From Dehalobacterium sp040766325 (GTDB lineage: Bacteria; Bacillota; Dehalobacteriia; Dehalobacteriales; Dehalobacteriaceae), in NCBI GenBank assembly GCA_040766325.1, contig JAXGQR010000010.1, forward strand, positions 1-64,000: a DNA stretch of 64,000 nucleotides, in the 5' to 3' direction. The number at the start of each line of letters is the position of its first letter. The stretch's first letter is position 1. Under the pieces are notes generated by a model. The model had not been told where the DNA came from, did not search any database, and saw only the letters and a program-made list of their open reading frames with translations. This document shows positions 43,233 through 52,370 of the stretch, piece by piece. Both the position numbers and the translations under genes were made by a program.

Positions 43233-44114
43233 TTAAGCATGAGCTTTTTTATGAGATTTCCTTGCAGCAAGCCAATCACTAAAATCCATCCATAAGGGGC
43301 TGGCCAGAAAAATGGTGGAAAAACATCCGATAAAAGTTCCGACTAATAGGGCTAAAGCAAAAGCTTTAATGGTTTCACCCCCAAAAAGGAAAAGCGCAAT
43401 AAGGGGAAACATGGTGGTCAAAGCTGTATTAATAGAACGGGTCAAGGATTGGGTAACACTTCGATTCACCAAGGTATCTCGATCATCTTTGGTGTGAAGG
43501 CGCATGTTTTCCCGAATGCGATCAAATACAACAATAGTATCATTGATGGAATAACCGACAATGCTTAAGATTGCGGCAACAAAAGCAGAATCTACTTCAA
43601 TTTGCAGGATGGAAAACAAACCTACCACCAGTAAAACATCATGCACGAGAGCAATAATTGCTGCTACTCCGGATCTAAATTCAAAACGAAAGCTAATGTA
43701 TAAGACCATCAGAGCAAAGGCAATAACCAAAGCATAGATAGCATTTAAGGCTAATTCTTTACCAATAACGGCACCAACATGTTCATTTCTTAATAGTTCG
43801 TTTGAACCCAATTGAGAAGTTAAGCTGCTGATAATTGTATCAGCCTCTTCTTCGGAGAGCGTCGGAGTACGCATTAAAAAACTATTACTGCCTGTTTCCT
43901 GTACGGAAAAACCTTCACTTATGTGGTGGGAGAAAACGTCTCTTACTTGGGCAGAAGTAGTGTCTTGAGCAAATTGCACCTGGATGATATTCCCACCGGT
44001 AAAATCAATACCTAAATTTAAACCTTGAAAAATTAAGGATCCGATGCCTACTAGTACTAGGATTGAGGATATAATATACCATAATTTGCGTCGACCGACA
44101 AAATTAATTATCAC
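43233..44114 (-). CDS. secF: Protein translocase subunit SecF
   Basis: The 293-residue membrane protein has six predicted transmembrane segments. The SecF signature GLNLGIDFTGGNIIQVQF follows the first, and VGYSINDTIVVFDRIRENM lies near residue 190. Together with SecD it uses the proton motive force to aid export. It begins with GTG in a GTGA overlap with secD, so the two are translationally coupled. Separate secD and secF, as here, is the usual Clostridia form, unlike the fused Bacillus protein. Confidence 0.95.
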   Translation of the reverse strand: MIINFVGRRKLWYIISSILVLVGIGSLIFQGLNLGIDFTGGNIIQVQFAQDTTSAQVRDVFSHHISEGFSVQETGSNSFLMRTPTLSEEEADTIISSLTSQLGSNELLRNEHVGAVIGKELALNAIYALVIAFALMVLYISFRFEFRSGVAAIIALVHDVLLVVGLFSILQIEVDSAFVAAILSIVGYSINDTIVVFDRIRENMRLHTKDDRDTLVNRSVTQSLTRSINTALTTMFPLIALFLFGGETIKAFALALLVGTFIGCFSTIFLASPLWMDFSDWLAARKSHKKAHA

Positions 44115-45337
44115 GATTGTACCTCCTCACTAACCCCGTATAACTTTTTATTTTGCATGAAATTTATATTTGCCGTCCAACGCAGAATTAAACGAGTAAA
44201 GGCAACTGCGGTAAGCATACTGGATAAAATTCCGATGCTTAAGGTAATGGCAAAACCCCGAATTGAGCCGGTACCAAAATAAAAAAGTACGGCCGCAGCT
44301 ATTAAGGTAGTGACATTGGAGTCAAAAATGGCTACAAATGCTCTTTTAAAACCGGAATTAATAGAACCCATAAGGGATTTACCAGCTTTTAATTCCTCTT
44401 TTATCCTTTCAAATATGATGACATTGGCATCCACCGCCATTCCGATGGAAAGCAAAATCCCCGCAATACCCGGTAAGGTTAAAGTAACATTTAACAAATT
44501 TAAAACCCATAATTGAATCAACATATATAAAGATAATGCAATCACGGCTAAAACACCCGGTAAGCGATAATAAATGATCAAAAAAAGAATAACCAAGATA
44601 ATTCCATAAATACCTGCCTGCACACTCTTGTCGAGAGAATCTCTACCTAAAGTCGGACCGACAGTTCTCTTTTCAATCGTTTCCAGATTGACTGGAAGTG
44701 CACCCCCTCTTAATAAGGCAGCATTTTGCGCAGCCTCTTCAAAGGTAAAAGCACCTGTAATACTGGCTTGACCATTCAAAATAGGCTCTTGGACAACGGG
44801 GTTTTGCAACACTTGATCATCTAAAACAATGCTAATCGGCTGCCCAACTAAGCGAGCAGTTGCAGCAGCAAATTTTTCCGATCCTTCCGATGAAAACTCC
44901 AAACTAATCTCGGCATTTCCGGTAGTAGAATTAATATATGCTTGGGCATTTTTCAAATCAGCCCCGGAAACAACTACTTGACCGTCAGGATCTTTAAACT
45001 CAAGTTTTGCAGTTCTGCCCAGAAGATCCAAAGCTTCTTCCGGATTATCCACCCCTGCCAATTCAACAATTAAGCGATCTTTACCTTCCGGTTGAATAAT
45101 CGGTTCCGAGATCCCAAATTCATCAACTCTTTGACGCATAATCGCTGTAAGCCTTACCATATCATCATCAGTGATTTCCGTTCCTTCGTCAGGTACTGCC
45201 TGGAGTACTACATGGGCTCCTCCTTGAAGGTCCAGACCAAGTTTGGCTCCACTTATCAATGGATTAATCGAAAAATAAATCCCTACGGCAATAAGAATAA
45301 TAACCGCCAGCAGCTTCACGCCGTTTCTCCCGTTCAT
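44111..45337 (-). CDS. secD: Protein translocase subunit SecD
   Basis: The 408-residue membrane protein has an N-terminal segment, the LGLDLQGGAHVVLQA motif near residue 33, the periplasmic P1-like domain, and five C-terminal transmembrane segments with GIAGILLSIGMAVDANVIIFERIKEE near residue 290. It is short compared with the proteobacterial protein, which is normal in Firmicutes. It is followed by secF with a 4-bp overlap and preceded by yajC about 156 bp upstream. Confidence 0.95.
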   Translation of the reverse strand: MNGRNGVKLLAVIILIAVGIYFSINPLISGAKLGLDLQGGAHVVLQAVPDEGTEITDDDMVRLTAIMRQRVDEFGISEPIIQPEGKDRLIVELAGVDNPEEALDLLGRTAKLEFKDPDGQVVVSGADLKNAQAYINSTTGNAEISLEFSSEGSEKFAAATARLVGQPISIVLDDQVLQNPVVQEPILNGQASITGAFTFEEAAQNAALLRGGALPVNLETIEKRTVGPTLGRDSLDKSVQAGIYGIILVILFLIIYYRLPGVLAVIALSLYMLIQLWVLNLLNVTLTLPGIAGILLSIGMAVDANVIIFERIKEELKAGKSLMGSINSGFKRAFVAIFDSNVTTLIAAAVLFYFGTGSIRGFAITLSIGILSSMLTAVAFTRLILRWTANINFMQNKKLYGVSEEVQS

Positions 45338-45469
45338 CTCTTCTCCTCCTCAGTTCCTTACGCTTTAACCCAGGGTAATTATAAACCTGACCTTAAGATA
45401 TTGTCAATTCTTCTTCATGAAAGATATAACATTTTAACATAAATCCTAGTTTGTTTTATTCTTATAAAT

Positions 45470-45502
45470 TGAAAAAATAGGCTAACAAGGAGCCTATTTT
45501 TC
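45470..45502 (-). terminator. Terminator overlapping the yajC stop
   Basis: AAATAGGCT and AGCCTATTT form a 9-bp stem whose 5' arm includes the yajC stop codon, followed by TTTC. It may only partly block transcription into secD. Confidence 0.7.
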
Positions 45503-45757
45503 TTGGATGTTACTCACGGAAGATTTTAAAACTTCAATTTCTACCTTATCGGCAACTTTTAGCCAAACAGAGTTATCCTTGACTCGGGTAATGGTTCCAA
45601 AGATTCCGCCTGCAGTTATAACATCGTCATTTACTTTAAGGGACTGCAGCAGTTCACGATGTTGTTTTTGCCGTTTTTGTTGTGGGCGAATTAAAACTAA
45701 ATAAAAAATCCCGAAGATAAAAATAAAATAAATAATTGTTCCCATCCAGCCTTCCAA
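45494..45757 (-). CDS. yajC: Preprotein translocase accessory subunit YajC
   Basis: An 87-residue protein with one membrane helix (residues 5-23, GTIIYFIFIFGIFYLVLI), the RPQQKRQKQ motif, and a cytoplasmic beta domain (LKVNDDVITAGGIFGTITRV). It is a non-essential partner of SecDF. The ORF begins at a TTG; an ATG four codons later (45745) with GGAAGG close by is an alternative. It lies between tgt and secD. Confidence 0.93.
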   Translation of the reverse strand: MEGWMGTIIYFIFIFGIFYLVLIRPQQKRQKQHRELLQSLKVNDDVITAGGIFGTITRVKDNSVWLKVADKVEIEVLKSSVSNIQEK

Positions 45758-45857
45758 AAGTTACACACCTGCCTTTCTATAATATTTGTAAGTTTCGCCA
45801 CGGTATAAAGAATTCCTCTTTCTTGCTTAGATTTTAAAAATTAAAATATCAAACTTA

Positions 45858-46967
45858 TTATACCATGTAATGAGCAAAAAATTCTTCTCTAAAATCCTGA
45901 AAACCGCCTTGTAATATGGCTAAGCGTATTTGTTTCATTAAATTCACCAAAAAATGTAGATTATGAATGCTGGTAAGACGAATACCCAGCACCTCATTAC
46001 AACGAATTAAATGGCGGATGTATGCGCGAGAATAATTTTGACAGGTATAACAGCTGCAATCTTTATCCAAGGGAGCAAAGTCTCGGGCATATTCAGCATT
46101 GCGCACCACCAATTTCCCTGTGGGCAAGAAAACTGTTCCATTTCGAGCAATTCTTGTAGGTAGTACACAATCAAACATATCCACTCCTCGAGCTACTCCT
46201 TCCACTAAACAGTCTGGGGAACCTACCCCCATTAAATAACGTGGTTTATCTTCTGGAATCAAAGGTATAGTATAATCTAACATTTCATACATCAGATGCT
46301 TCGGTTCTCCCACACTTAATCCCCCAATACCATATCCAGGGAAATCTAGGGCGGTAATTTCTTTAGCACTTCTTTCTCTCAATTCCCGTATCATGCCCCC
46401 TTGGATAATGCCAAAAAGAGATTGATCTTCATGATGATGAGCTTCTTTACAACGGGCTGCCCAACGAGTCGTTCTTTCTAAGGCATTAACTACATCTTTT
46501 ACATCACACGGATAAGGTGCACATTCATCAAAAGCCATGGCAATATCGGAACCTAAGGCCATTTCTATTTCCATTACTTTCTCCGGTGTGAATAAATGAC
46601 TAGAGCCGTCAAGGTGAGAGCGAAAAAGCACCCCCTCGTCACTTATTTTACGGAATTCGCTTAAGCTAAATACTTGGAATCCTCCGCTATCTGTTAGAAT
46701 AGGCTGATCCCAATGCATAAACTTGTGTAACCCCCCTGCTTCAGCGATTAAATCATGTCCGGGCCGCAAGTACAGATGATAAGTATTACCGAGAATGATT
46801 TCGGCACCTAAATCTTTTAGTTCTTCGGGAGAAACTGTTTTAACCGTAGCCTGAGTTCCTACCGGCATAAATACAGGAGTTTCAATATTTCCGTGAGTTG
46901 TCTCTAAGATTCCTGCCCTGGCTTGGGTATGTGGATCATTCTTTATTAAATGATATTTTACCTGCAT
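45858..46967 (-). CDS. tgt: Queuine/preQ1 tRNA-guanine transglycosylase
   Basis: The 369-residue enzyme exchanges guanine 34 of certain tRNAs for preQ1. The nucleophile segment VDMFDCVLPTRIARNG is near residue 258, the other catalytic Asp is in LTDSGGFQVFSL near 90, and the zinc ligands appear as CSCYTCQNYSRAYIRHL. AGGAGG-type site before the ATG; it lies 14 bp after queA. With queA and queH, three late queuosine-pathway genes are present in this cluster. Confidence 0.96.
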   Translation of the reverse strand: MQVKYHLIKNDPHTQARAGILETTHGNIETPVFMPVGTQATVKTVSPEELKDLGAEIILGNTYHLYLRPGHDLIAEAGGLHKFMHWDQPILTDSGGFQVFSLSEFRKISDEGVLFRSHLDGSSHLFTPEKVMEIEMALGSDIAMAFDECAPYPCDVKDVVNALERTTRWAARCKEAHHHEDQSLFGIIQGGMIRELRERSAKEITALDFPGYGIGGLSVGEPKHLMYEMLDYTIPLIPEDKPRYLMGVGSPDCLVEGVARGVDMFDCVLPTRIARNGTVFLPTGKLVVRNAEYARDFAPLDKDCSCYTCQNYSRAYIRHLIRCNEVLGIRLTSIHNLHFLVNLMKQIRLAILQGGFQDFREEFFAHYMV

Positions 46968-46981
46968 CCTCTAACCTCCAA

Positions 46982-48001
46982 CTAAATAATCAGCATCGCA
47001 TCCCCAAAACTGAAAAATCGATAATTTTCTTTAACCGCCACCCGATAAGCCTCCATAACCTGCTCATAACCACCTAAGGCACAAACCAGCATTAACAAAG
47101 AACTCTTTGGTAAATGAAAATTGGTAATCAGGGCATCGATAGCGCGAAATTGATAACCGGGATAAATAAAACTCTCTGTAAAACCGTGCTGTGCTTTTAT
47201 TTTCCCGTCTCGAGCAGCAGTTTCCAAAGTACGGGTAGACGTGGAACCTACTGTAATAATACGACTCCCCCTTTCTTTCCCTCTATTAATGATGTCTGCA
47301 GATTCATGACTAATCTCATAATATTCCGCATGCATTTTATGATTTTTAATATTTTCTTCTTGTACAGGACGAAAAGTGCCCAAACCCACATGAAGCAAAA
47401 CCGTAGTGATATTAATTTGTTTTTGTACAATCTTTTTCAAAAGATTCTCGGTAAAATGTAGCCCTGCCGTAGGTGCCGCTGCAGATCCTGCTTCCTTGGC
47501 ATAAACTGTCTGATATCGGTTTTGATCCTGAAGTTTTTCGTGAATATAGGGTGGCAGAGGCATCTGACCCAACTGATCCAAAATTTCAAAAAAATTGTCT
47601 TTGAAGGAGAATCGGATCATTCGTCCGCCTACATCAGTAGTTTCTTTGATTTCCCCTTCTAGGATACCGGGAGCAAAAATGATCTTCGTTCCTGGTCGTG
47701 CTTTTTTCCCCGGCCGAACTAAAACTTCCCAGGTTTGATAATCAATTTGTTTTAAAAGCATGACCTCAATCAGGGCCCCTGTTTCTTTAAAGCCAAACAA
47801 ACGCGCCGGAAGCACCTTGGTATTGTTGAGAACCATTACATCGCCGGGGTTAAAATAGTCAATCACATCGATAAAATGTTTGTGCTCAATTAATCCTGTA
47901 TCCTTATGTAATACTAAGAGTCGGGAAGCATCCCTGGGTTCAATAGGATGCTGGGCAATTAATTTTTCCGGTAAATAATAATCAAAATCAGATAGTTTCA
48001 T
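46982..48001 (-). CDS. queA: S-adenosylmethionine:tRNA ribosyltransferase-isomerase QueA
   Basis: The 339-residue protein transfers the ribosyl moiety of SAM to preQ1-tRNA to give epoxyqueuosine. It shows the family's RLFGFKETGALIEVML segment near residue 67, APTAGLHFTENLL near 176, LHVGLGTFRPV, and the C-terminal FHLPKSSLLMLVCALGG. AAGGAG precedes the ATG. It heads the queA-tgt pair. Confidence 0.96.
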   Translation of the reverse strand: MKLSDFDYYLPEKLIAQHPIEPRDASRLLVLHKDTGLIEHKHFIDVIDYFNPGDVMVLNNTKVLPARLFGFKETGALIEVMLLKQIDYQTWEVLVRPGKKARPGTKIIFAPGILEGEIKETTDVGGRMIRFSFKDNFFEILDQLGQMPLPPYIHEKLQDQNRYQTVYAKEAGSAAAPTAGLHFTENLLKKIVQKQINITTVLLHVGLGTFRPVQEENIKNHKMHAEYYEISHESADIINRGKERGSRIITVGSTSTRTLETAARDGKIKAQHGFTESFIYPGYQFRAIDALITNFHLPKSSLLMLVCALGGYEQVMEAYRVAVKENYRFFSFGDAMLII

Positions 48002-48075
48002 AAAATGCTCCTTATATCTTCGGGAATGATCAAGGTGTTTTACTCACCAATAAAGTATTGTACCAAAGCTAAGGG

Positions 48076-48117
48076 AAAATAACAAATCCCAGTACCCATA
48101 TTTAGTACCGGGATTTG
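48076..48117 (-). terminator. Terminator of the SpoIID-like gene
   Basis: AAATCCCGGTAC pairs with GTACTGGGATTT around a 9-nt loop, followed by GTTATTTT on the minus strand. Confidence 0.8.
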
Positions 48118-48139
48118 AATTTGAATACTAAAAAGTTAC

Positions 48140-49582
48140 TTAAAATCTTTCTATCGAGATGGTGCCGTCGTTTGCCCCTTGATTATAATAATGATCGATG
48201 ATTTCGTGATACGTTGAACCTTTTTGGGCCATCCCTCGTGCACCCCATTGACTCATACCGACACCGTGCCCGTATCCTTGCCCAATAAAACGAATGCTCT
48301 GAGCTTTAGATTTTTTCCCGGATATACCTGAGGCACCAATAATTTGGCAAGTCTCTACTCCTGCATCAAGAGTAACAACCTTTTTATTGCCGTCAATAAT
48401 CATCAACTGATTCTGCTCCCCGCCTTGATAGGTAGCTCCATTTAGTCCCTTGATCAAGATATCACCTTTCGAAATACCGTCCGCAATTATATCAAACTTG
48501 GTACTTTTTAAATCAAAAACAGCACGAATTTGGTCTCTATATACATCAACACTTCCTTTAGTGCCGACAATCTCCATTCTGGTAACTCGTCCGGATTTAG
48601 TAATAGTTTTTTCATCCCGATTAAGTCTGTACAAATTAAGGCGCTCAAATTCCCCAATTACTATATTTGGTTTATATTTCTTCAGATATATGTTAATGGC
48701 ATCCTGGATCTGCTGATAGGATAATGACTTTTCCCATTGATAACAGGAGGAAGCCCATGCGGAACCTGAATCCTGCGCTGAACTATCTTCTTTGGAAATC
48801 ACCGCCTTTAAATAGGGCAAGTCTTCGTTCCAGACATTTTCACTATTTTCCGTATAACCACCGGCATTAGAATGAAAATAGGCCTGAATCAGTTCCTTAT
48901 CTCTCCTTTTACTACTTTGATAATATATTACCTTTCCTTTGGTGTCATCTACAGCTTTCTTCACATTTTCAGCGTTGATATTTTTTTCAGCACTAAAGCC
49001 GCCATAAACTTGATAAGAAGTATTATTATTTACATCAAATTGACGATCCCTATTTTTAAAATGCAGGGCATAGGTGCGAGAAACAACAGCCTGGGCTTTT
49101 AATGCTTCTGTCGGTGCGGTATAACCCATTTCTTGTCCCACCACTCCATAGAGATAATGTTCAACAGACAAGTGATTAACCACCGTCAGCCCTCCACCAT
49201 CTATACAAAGGATTATTCCATCCCGATAAAGGGTATTTTTGTAACTGAAAACATTTAATTGATCATCATCCTGCGGATAAATAGTGATGCTACTAAAGAA
49301 ACCGGTTAAATCCTCACCATTAATGGATACACAAAACAGCTGACCTTGCTGGTTGATGGTAATTTCATCCCCAGTATTAAGAACTGCCACCGGTAATCGC
49401 ATAGTAGTGTCCATCATCTCATAGGTACCCTCTGTAATCGCTATGGTTGCTCCATAAATCCCCTGGGCAAGACAAACTCTGATCTCATCATGATTTACCC
49501 TGGCCTGAACAGGGGTCACCCCCCAGAGTATCAAGATGGTAAGTAGTAAAATTTGAACAATTTCTTTAAATATTCTTCTCAT
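48140..49582 (-). CDS. SpoIID/LytB domain protein
   Basis: The 480-residue protein has an N-terminal signal peptide or anchor (residues 8-27) and a large SpoIID domain. Diagnostic segments are YLYGVVGQEMGYTAPTEALKAQAVVSRTYAL (split at about 140-170) and GQGYGHGVGMSQWGARGMAQKG near 440. SpoIID family proteins are lytic transglycosylases acting on peptidoglycan with stripped stem peptides, in forespore engulfment or other wall processing. It overlaps the rsgI stop by 4 bp (ATGA), unusual company for SpoIID. Whether it is the engulfment enzyme or a paralogue under sigma-I control cannot be told. Confidence 0.88.
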   Translation of the reverse strand: MRRIFKEIVQILLLTILILWGVTPVQARVNHDEIRVCLAQGIYGATIAITEGTYEMMDTTMRLPVAVLNTGDEITINQQGQLFCVSINGEDLTGFFSSITIYPQDDDQLNVFSYKNTLYRDGIILCIDGGGLTVVNHLSVEHYLYGVVGQEMGYTAPTEALKAQAVVSRTYALHFKNRDRQFDVNNNTSYQVYGGFSAEKNINAENVKKAVDDTKGKVIYYQSSKRRDKELIQAYFHSNAGGYTENSENVWNEDLPYLKAVISKEDSSAQDSGSAWASSCYQWEKSLSYQQIQDAINIYLKKYKPNIVIGEFERLNLYRLNRDEKTITKSGRVTRMEIVGTKGSVDVYRDQIRAVFDLKSTKFDIIADGISKGDILIKGLNGATYQGGEQNQLMIIDGNKKVVTLDAGVETCQIIGASGISGKKSKAQSIRFIGQGYGHGVGMSQWGARGMAQKGSTYHEIIDHYYNQGANDGTISIERF

Positions 49583-50823
49583 AATTTCACCTTTTGATGA
49601 TTATTTTCTGTTTTCTTGGTGGTTTTTTTGTTCAGAGATTTCAGGTTATTTTTTTTAACCTTTTCTTTGATTTCTTTTAGTATAATTTCCCTATTGTCTT
49701 TTTGTTGCTGCTGGCTTGGTTCAATTTGAATATTATTGTTGTACTTTTGTTGGATATTCTTGCTAATGCTCTTATTGTTTTTCTTCCTTTTGTCTGATTG
49801 ATCGTCTTTTTTGTTTTTAATATTTTCATTATCGTTGTTGTTATCTATAATTGAGTTCTTTTCCTGTTTCATAAAAGACTTCACGGTATTCTTATTCATC
49901 TTATCTTTTTCAAAATTGTGTTTATTACTTTGTTTTTCTTCTTGTCGTATTGTACTCTCATTGATTTGGTTATCTTTTATAGATTTCTTTGTATTCCTTA
50001 ATGTCTTATCCCATTTCTCAATTTTTTTCAGATAATTTTCTTCTTCTTGGGCACGCTGGATAATTTCTCCCGGATTTCCTCCTGCATCTTCAATGGCTTT
50101 AACAACACCTGATTTTTTAACATGATTAACATCAATATTCAAACCTGCATCTTTCGCTTCTACCATCAGGGCATATTTTCCTGTTGAGATGCCTAATTCC
50201 TCTGCTTTTTCTCGCAGCTCATAATCTGTATTGAGAACAGTTACCTTGGCTTTAGTGTTATTTTTTGATAAAGTCTTCTCAGCTTGAGAAATAATTGGAT
50301 GGTTGAAATCTTCTTTCTTGACTTCATCTCGCTTTTTTTCTGTCACATTAATAATGACTTGATTATCCTTTTCCGGTTTCAGATAACCTTTTTGACAAGC
50401 TGCATTAATAATTGTCTCCACCGCCTGTTCCGAGGTTAAACCAATTAAACTTACATTTTGTAAGAGTTTTTGGCCATCTTGGTTTAAGGGGTGAAGAGCA
50501 ATTACTTTTCGTTCCAGGTCAAATCCCAGTTCAATACTGGGGTTAATATCTACAGTCATGTAAGCTATAATCTTACCTTCTAAGGGGGTCCCCATAAAAT
50601 GGTGCCATAAAGGTACCGAAAAAAAGGTAATCATTAACAATGCAGCTACCGTCAGGATCCTGACGAAAAACCAAGGTTTTCTGACCTTTTCAACATCAAT
50701 TATTGCTTCATCGCCAATTTTGGAGGATAAACCTGAGATAGGGCGGGAAATAAACTGGCCGTCTTTCGTTAATAAAATCATCCGTTTACCATCAATTTCC
50801 ATGATTAGTCCTTTTTCTTTCAT
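49579..50823 (-). CDS. rsgI: Anti-sigma-I factor RsgI-like membrane protein
   Basis: The 414-residue protein starts with the RsgI N-terminal domain that binds sigma-I (residues 3-50), has one membrane segment (about 54-75), and an extracellular domain with the family's YMTVDINPSIELGFD near residue 88. Residues beyond about 285 form a low-complexity, Lys/Asn/Gln-rich, very AT-rich tail. Clostridial RsgI tails often bind polysaccharide; here the tail is charged and repetitive instead. It follows sigI by 12 bp and overlaps the SpoIID-like gene. Confidence 0.9.
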   Translation of the reverse strand: MKEKGLIMEIDGKRMILLTKDGQFISRPISGLSSKIGDEAIIDVEKVRKPWFFVRILTVAALLMITFFSVPLWHHFMGTPLEGKIIAYMTVDINPSIELGFDLERKVIALHPLNQDGQKLLQNVSLIGLTSEQAVETIINAACQKGYLKPEKDNQVIINVTEKKRDEVKKEDFNHPIISQAEKTLSKNNTKAKVTVLNTDYELREKAEELGISTGKYALMVEAKDAGLNIDVNHVKKSGVVKAIEDAGGNPGEIIQRAQEEENYLKKIEKWDKTLRNTKKSIKDNQINESTIRQEEKQSNKHNFEKDKMNKNTVKSFMKQEKNSIIDNNNDNENIKNKKDDQSDKRKKNNKSISKNIQQKYNNNIQIEPSQQQQKDNREIILKEIKEKVKKNNLKSLNKKTTKKTENNHQKVKL

Positions 50824-50835
50824 CGGCTTCCCCCT

Positions 50836-51555
50836 TTACAAAGATTTTTTTAAATAATCCTGCAAATATTTATAATCTCCGCAGATAATCAGAGCCATTG
50901 CGATAATGTATTTTCTTTGGCGTTCTAATGTCTTTCGACTCACCTTAACCAATGATTCCAATTGCTTTAAGGGAAGTTCCTTTCTATCCATTAAATAAGC
51001 ACGCAATTCCTTATCGTTGGCAATGATGCGGGCTACGTCCATGGCTCTAAGACGTGCATCCTCATGCTTTGGGGCACAAGATACTAATTCAGCAAATGAA
51101 ATGCCATATAGGCTCAATGTTTTGGTGTAGTGCTTTATTTCTTCTTGACGATCGGAGTTTTCTTGTTCTTTCCGGAATTCAATCATGGCTTGTTGATGTT
51201 CAATTTGATTTAATATGCTATCATTTTCAGTCTGCACATCTCCACCAATACTGGAAAAAGGCATCGCTCTGCTTAGTCGCTGTTCTCGACGATAATGATC
51301 GATCAAACGTCTCTTGATAATAATTTCTGCGTAATTAAAAAACCTGGTTCCCCCATCTGCTCTATATGTATCGATAGCTTGATTTACGGCTATCATACCA
51401 ATAGTGACTTCGTCATCTTGATCAGTATTAATATATCTTCCGCACAAGGTGGAAGCAGTTTTGATAACCAATGGTCGAAAGCGTTTAATCAGCTGTTCTC
51501 TGGCATCCCGGTGACCTGATTGGGCACTTTTTATTAAGGTGTCCAACTCATCCAT
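50836..51555 (-). CDS. sigI: RNA polymerase sigma-I factor
   Basis: The 239-residue sigma-70 family protein matches SigI. It has a region 2 (EQLIKRFRPLVIKTASTLCG, GMIAVNQAIDTY, FFNYAEIIIKRRLIDHYRRE) and a diverged C-terminal half (VSRKTLERQRKYIIAMALI) instead of a standard region 4. Sigma-I factors respond to heat or, in cellulolytic clostridia, to extracellular polysaccharide through RsgI. Only one sigI-rsgI pair is present here. It is followed by rsgI and then the SpoIID-like gene, which are probably co-transcribed and possibly autoregulated. Confidence 0.92.
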   Translation of the reverse strand: MDELDTLIKSAQSGHRDAREQLIKRFRPLVIKTASTLCGRYINTDQDDEVTIGMIAVNQAIDTYRADGGTRFFNYAEIIIKRRLIDHYRREQRLSRAMPFSSIGGDVQTENDSILNQIEHQQAMIEFRKEQENSDRQEEIKHYTKTLSLYGISFAELVSCAPKHEDARLRAMDVARIIANDKELRAYLMDRKELPLKQLESLVKVSRKTLERQRKYIIAMALIICGDYKYLQDYLKKSL

Positions 51556-51610
51556 GCCATCACCTGCCTATCGTAAAATAATTCGTATAATAATCTCTGT
51601 AACAGGGGGT

Positions 51611-51832
51611 TTATCTTTTTAAAAACAGCTTGAAAAGCAAGGAAAGGATAATACTTATTACCAAACATGTCACAACAGGAAAATAAAAGGTGAAATTGCC
51701 TTTTTTAATGACAATATCCCCCGGTAAGGAACCAAAATTGAAAAATCGGCCTAACACTATCATCAGCAGACCGATGACAAATAATAAAAGACCGATTCCG
51801 GCTAACATACGGCCTAATGTTTGCCAATCCAT
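51611..51832 (-). CDS. DUF2905 small membrane protein
   Basis: A 73-residue protein with two membrane helices (residues 8-28 and 48-70) joined by the family's LGRFFNFGSLPGDIVIKKGNF. Function is unknown. I chose the ATG at 51832, nine bases after AAAGGAGT; the longer reading overlaps queH. It lies 7 bp after queH. Confidence 0.82.
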   Translation of the reverse strand: MDWQTLGRMLAGIGLLLFVIGLLMIVLGRFFNFGSLPGDIVIKKGNFTFYFPVVTCLVISIILSLLFKLFLKR

Positions 51833-51839
51833 TATTTTT

Positions 51840-52370
51840 CTACTCCTTTCGATACCGGTCTCTTTCACTATAAATACAACCGCAATATGGCTGACGATAG
51901 AGGCCCATTTCTCGGGAAATATTGACTCCTTCACGATATCCGGAGCGAAAATCCCTGTAATAAAAAGGAATGCTAAATTCTACTCCGACTTCTTCCCCAA
52001 CCTGTTTGATTAAATCATGTTTTTGATAAGGACTAACTAACAAGCTGGTGGTAAAAGCATCAAATCCGTTTACTTTAGCAATCCGTGCAGCCTCTCTTAA
52101 ACGCATGCGATAACAAAATCCACAACGTATATGTTCACGTTGGTGCACCATTCTTAGGAAACCTTCTAAATCATAATCATCCTTAATAATGGTTTCTAAC
52201 TGCTCCTTTTCACTAAATTCATGAAAAGCTAACAACCTTCTTTCGTATTCTTTGTAAGGGTGGATATTAGGGTTATAAAAATAGCCGTTTACCTCATGTC
52301 CCATTTTTCTTAAAGATTGCACGGGAAAAACTGCACAGGGTCCACAACAGGCGTGAAGTAAAAGTTTCAT
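51840..52370 (-). CDS. queH: Epoxyqueuosine reductase QueH
   Basis: This 176-residue protein of the former DUF208 family has cysteine motifs HACCGPCAVFP near residue 7, IRCGFCYRMR near 80 and QPYCGCIYS near 163, which bind an iron-sulfur cluster and a second metal. QueH performs the last step of queuosine synthesis, the non-orthologous replacement of QueG. It follows ruvB directly. With queA and tgt nearby, the late pathway is complete. Confidence 0.92.
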   Translation of the reverse strand: MKLLLHACCGPCAVFPVQSLRKMGHEVNGYFYNPNIHPYKEYERRLLAFHEFSEKEQLETIIKDDYDLEGFLRMVHQREHIRCGFCYRMRLREAARIAKVNGFDAFTTSLLVSPYQKHDLIKQVGEEVGVEFSIPFYYRDFRSGYREGVNISREMGLYRQPYCGCIYSERDRYRKE

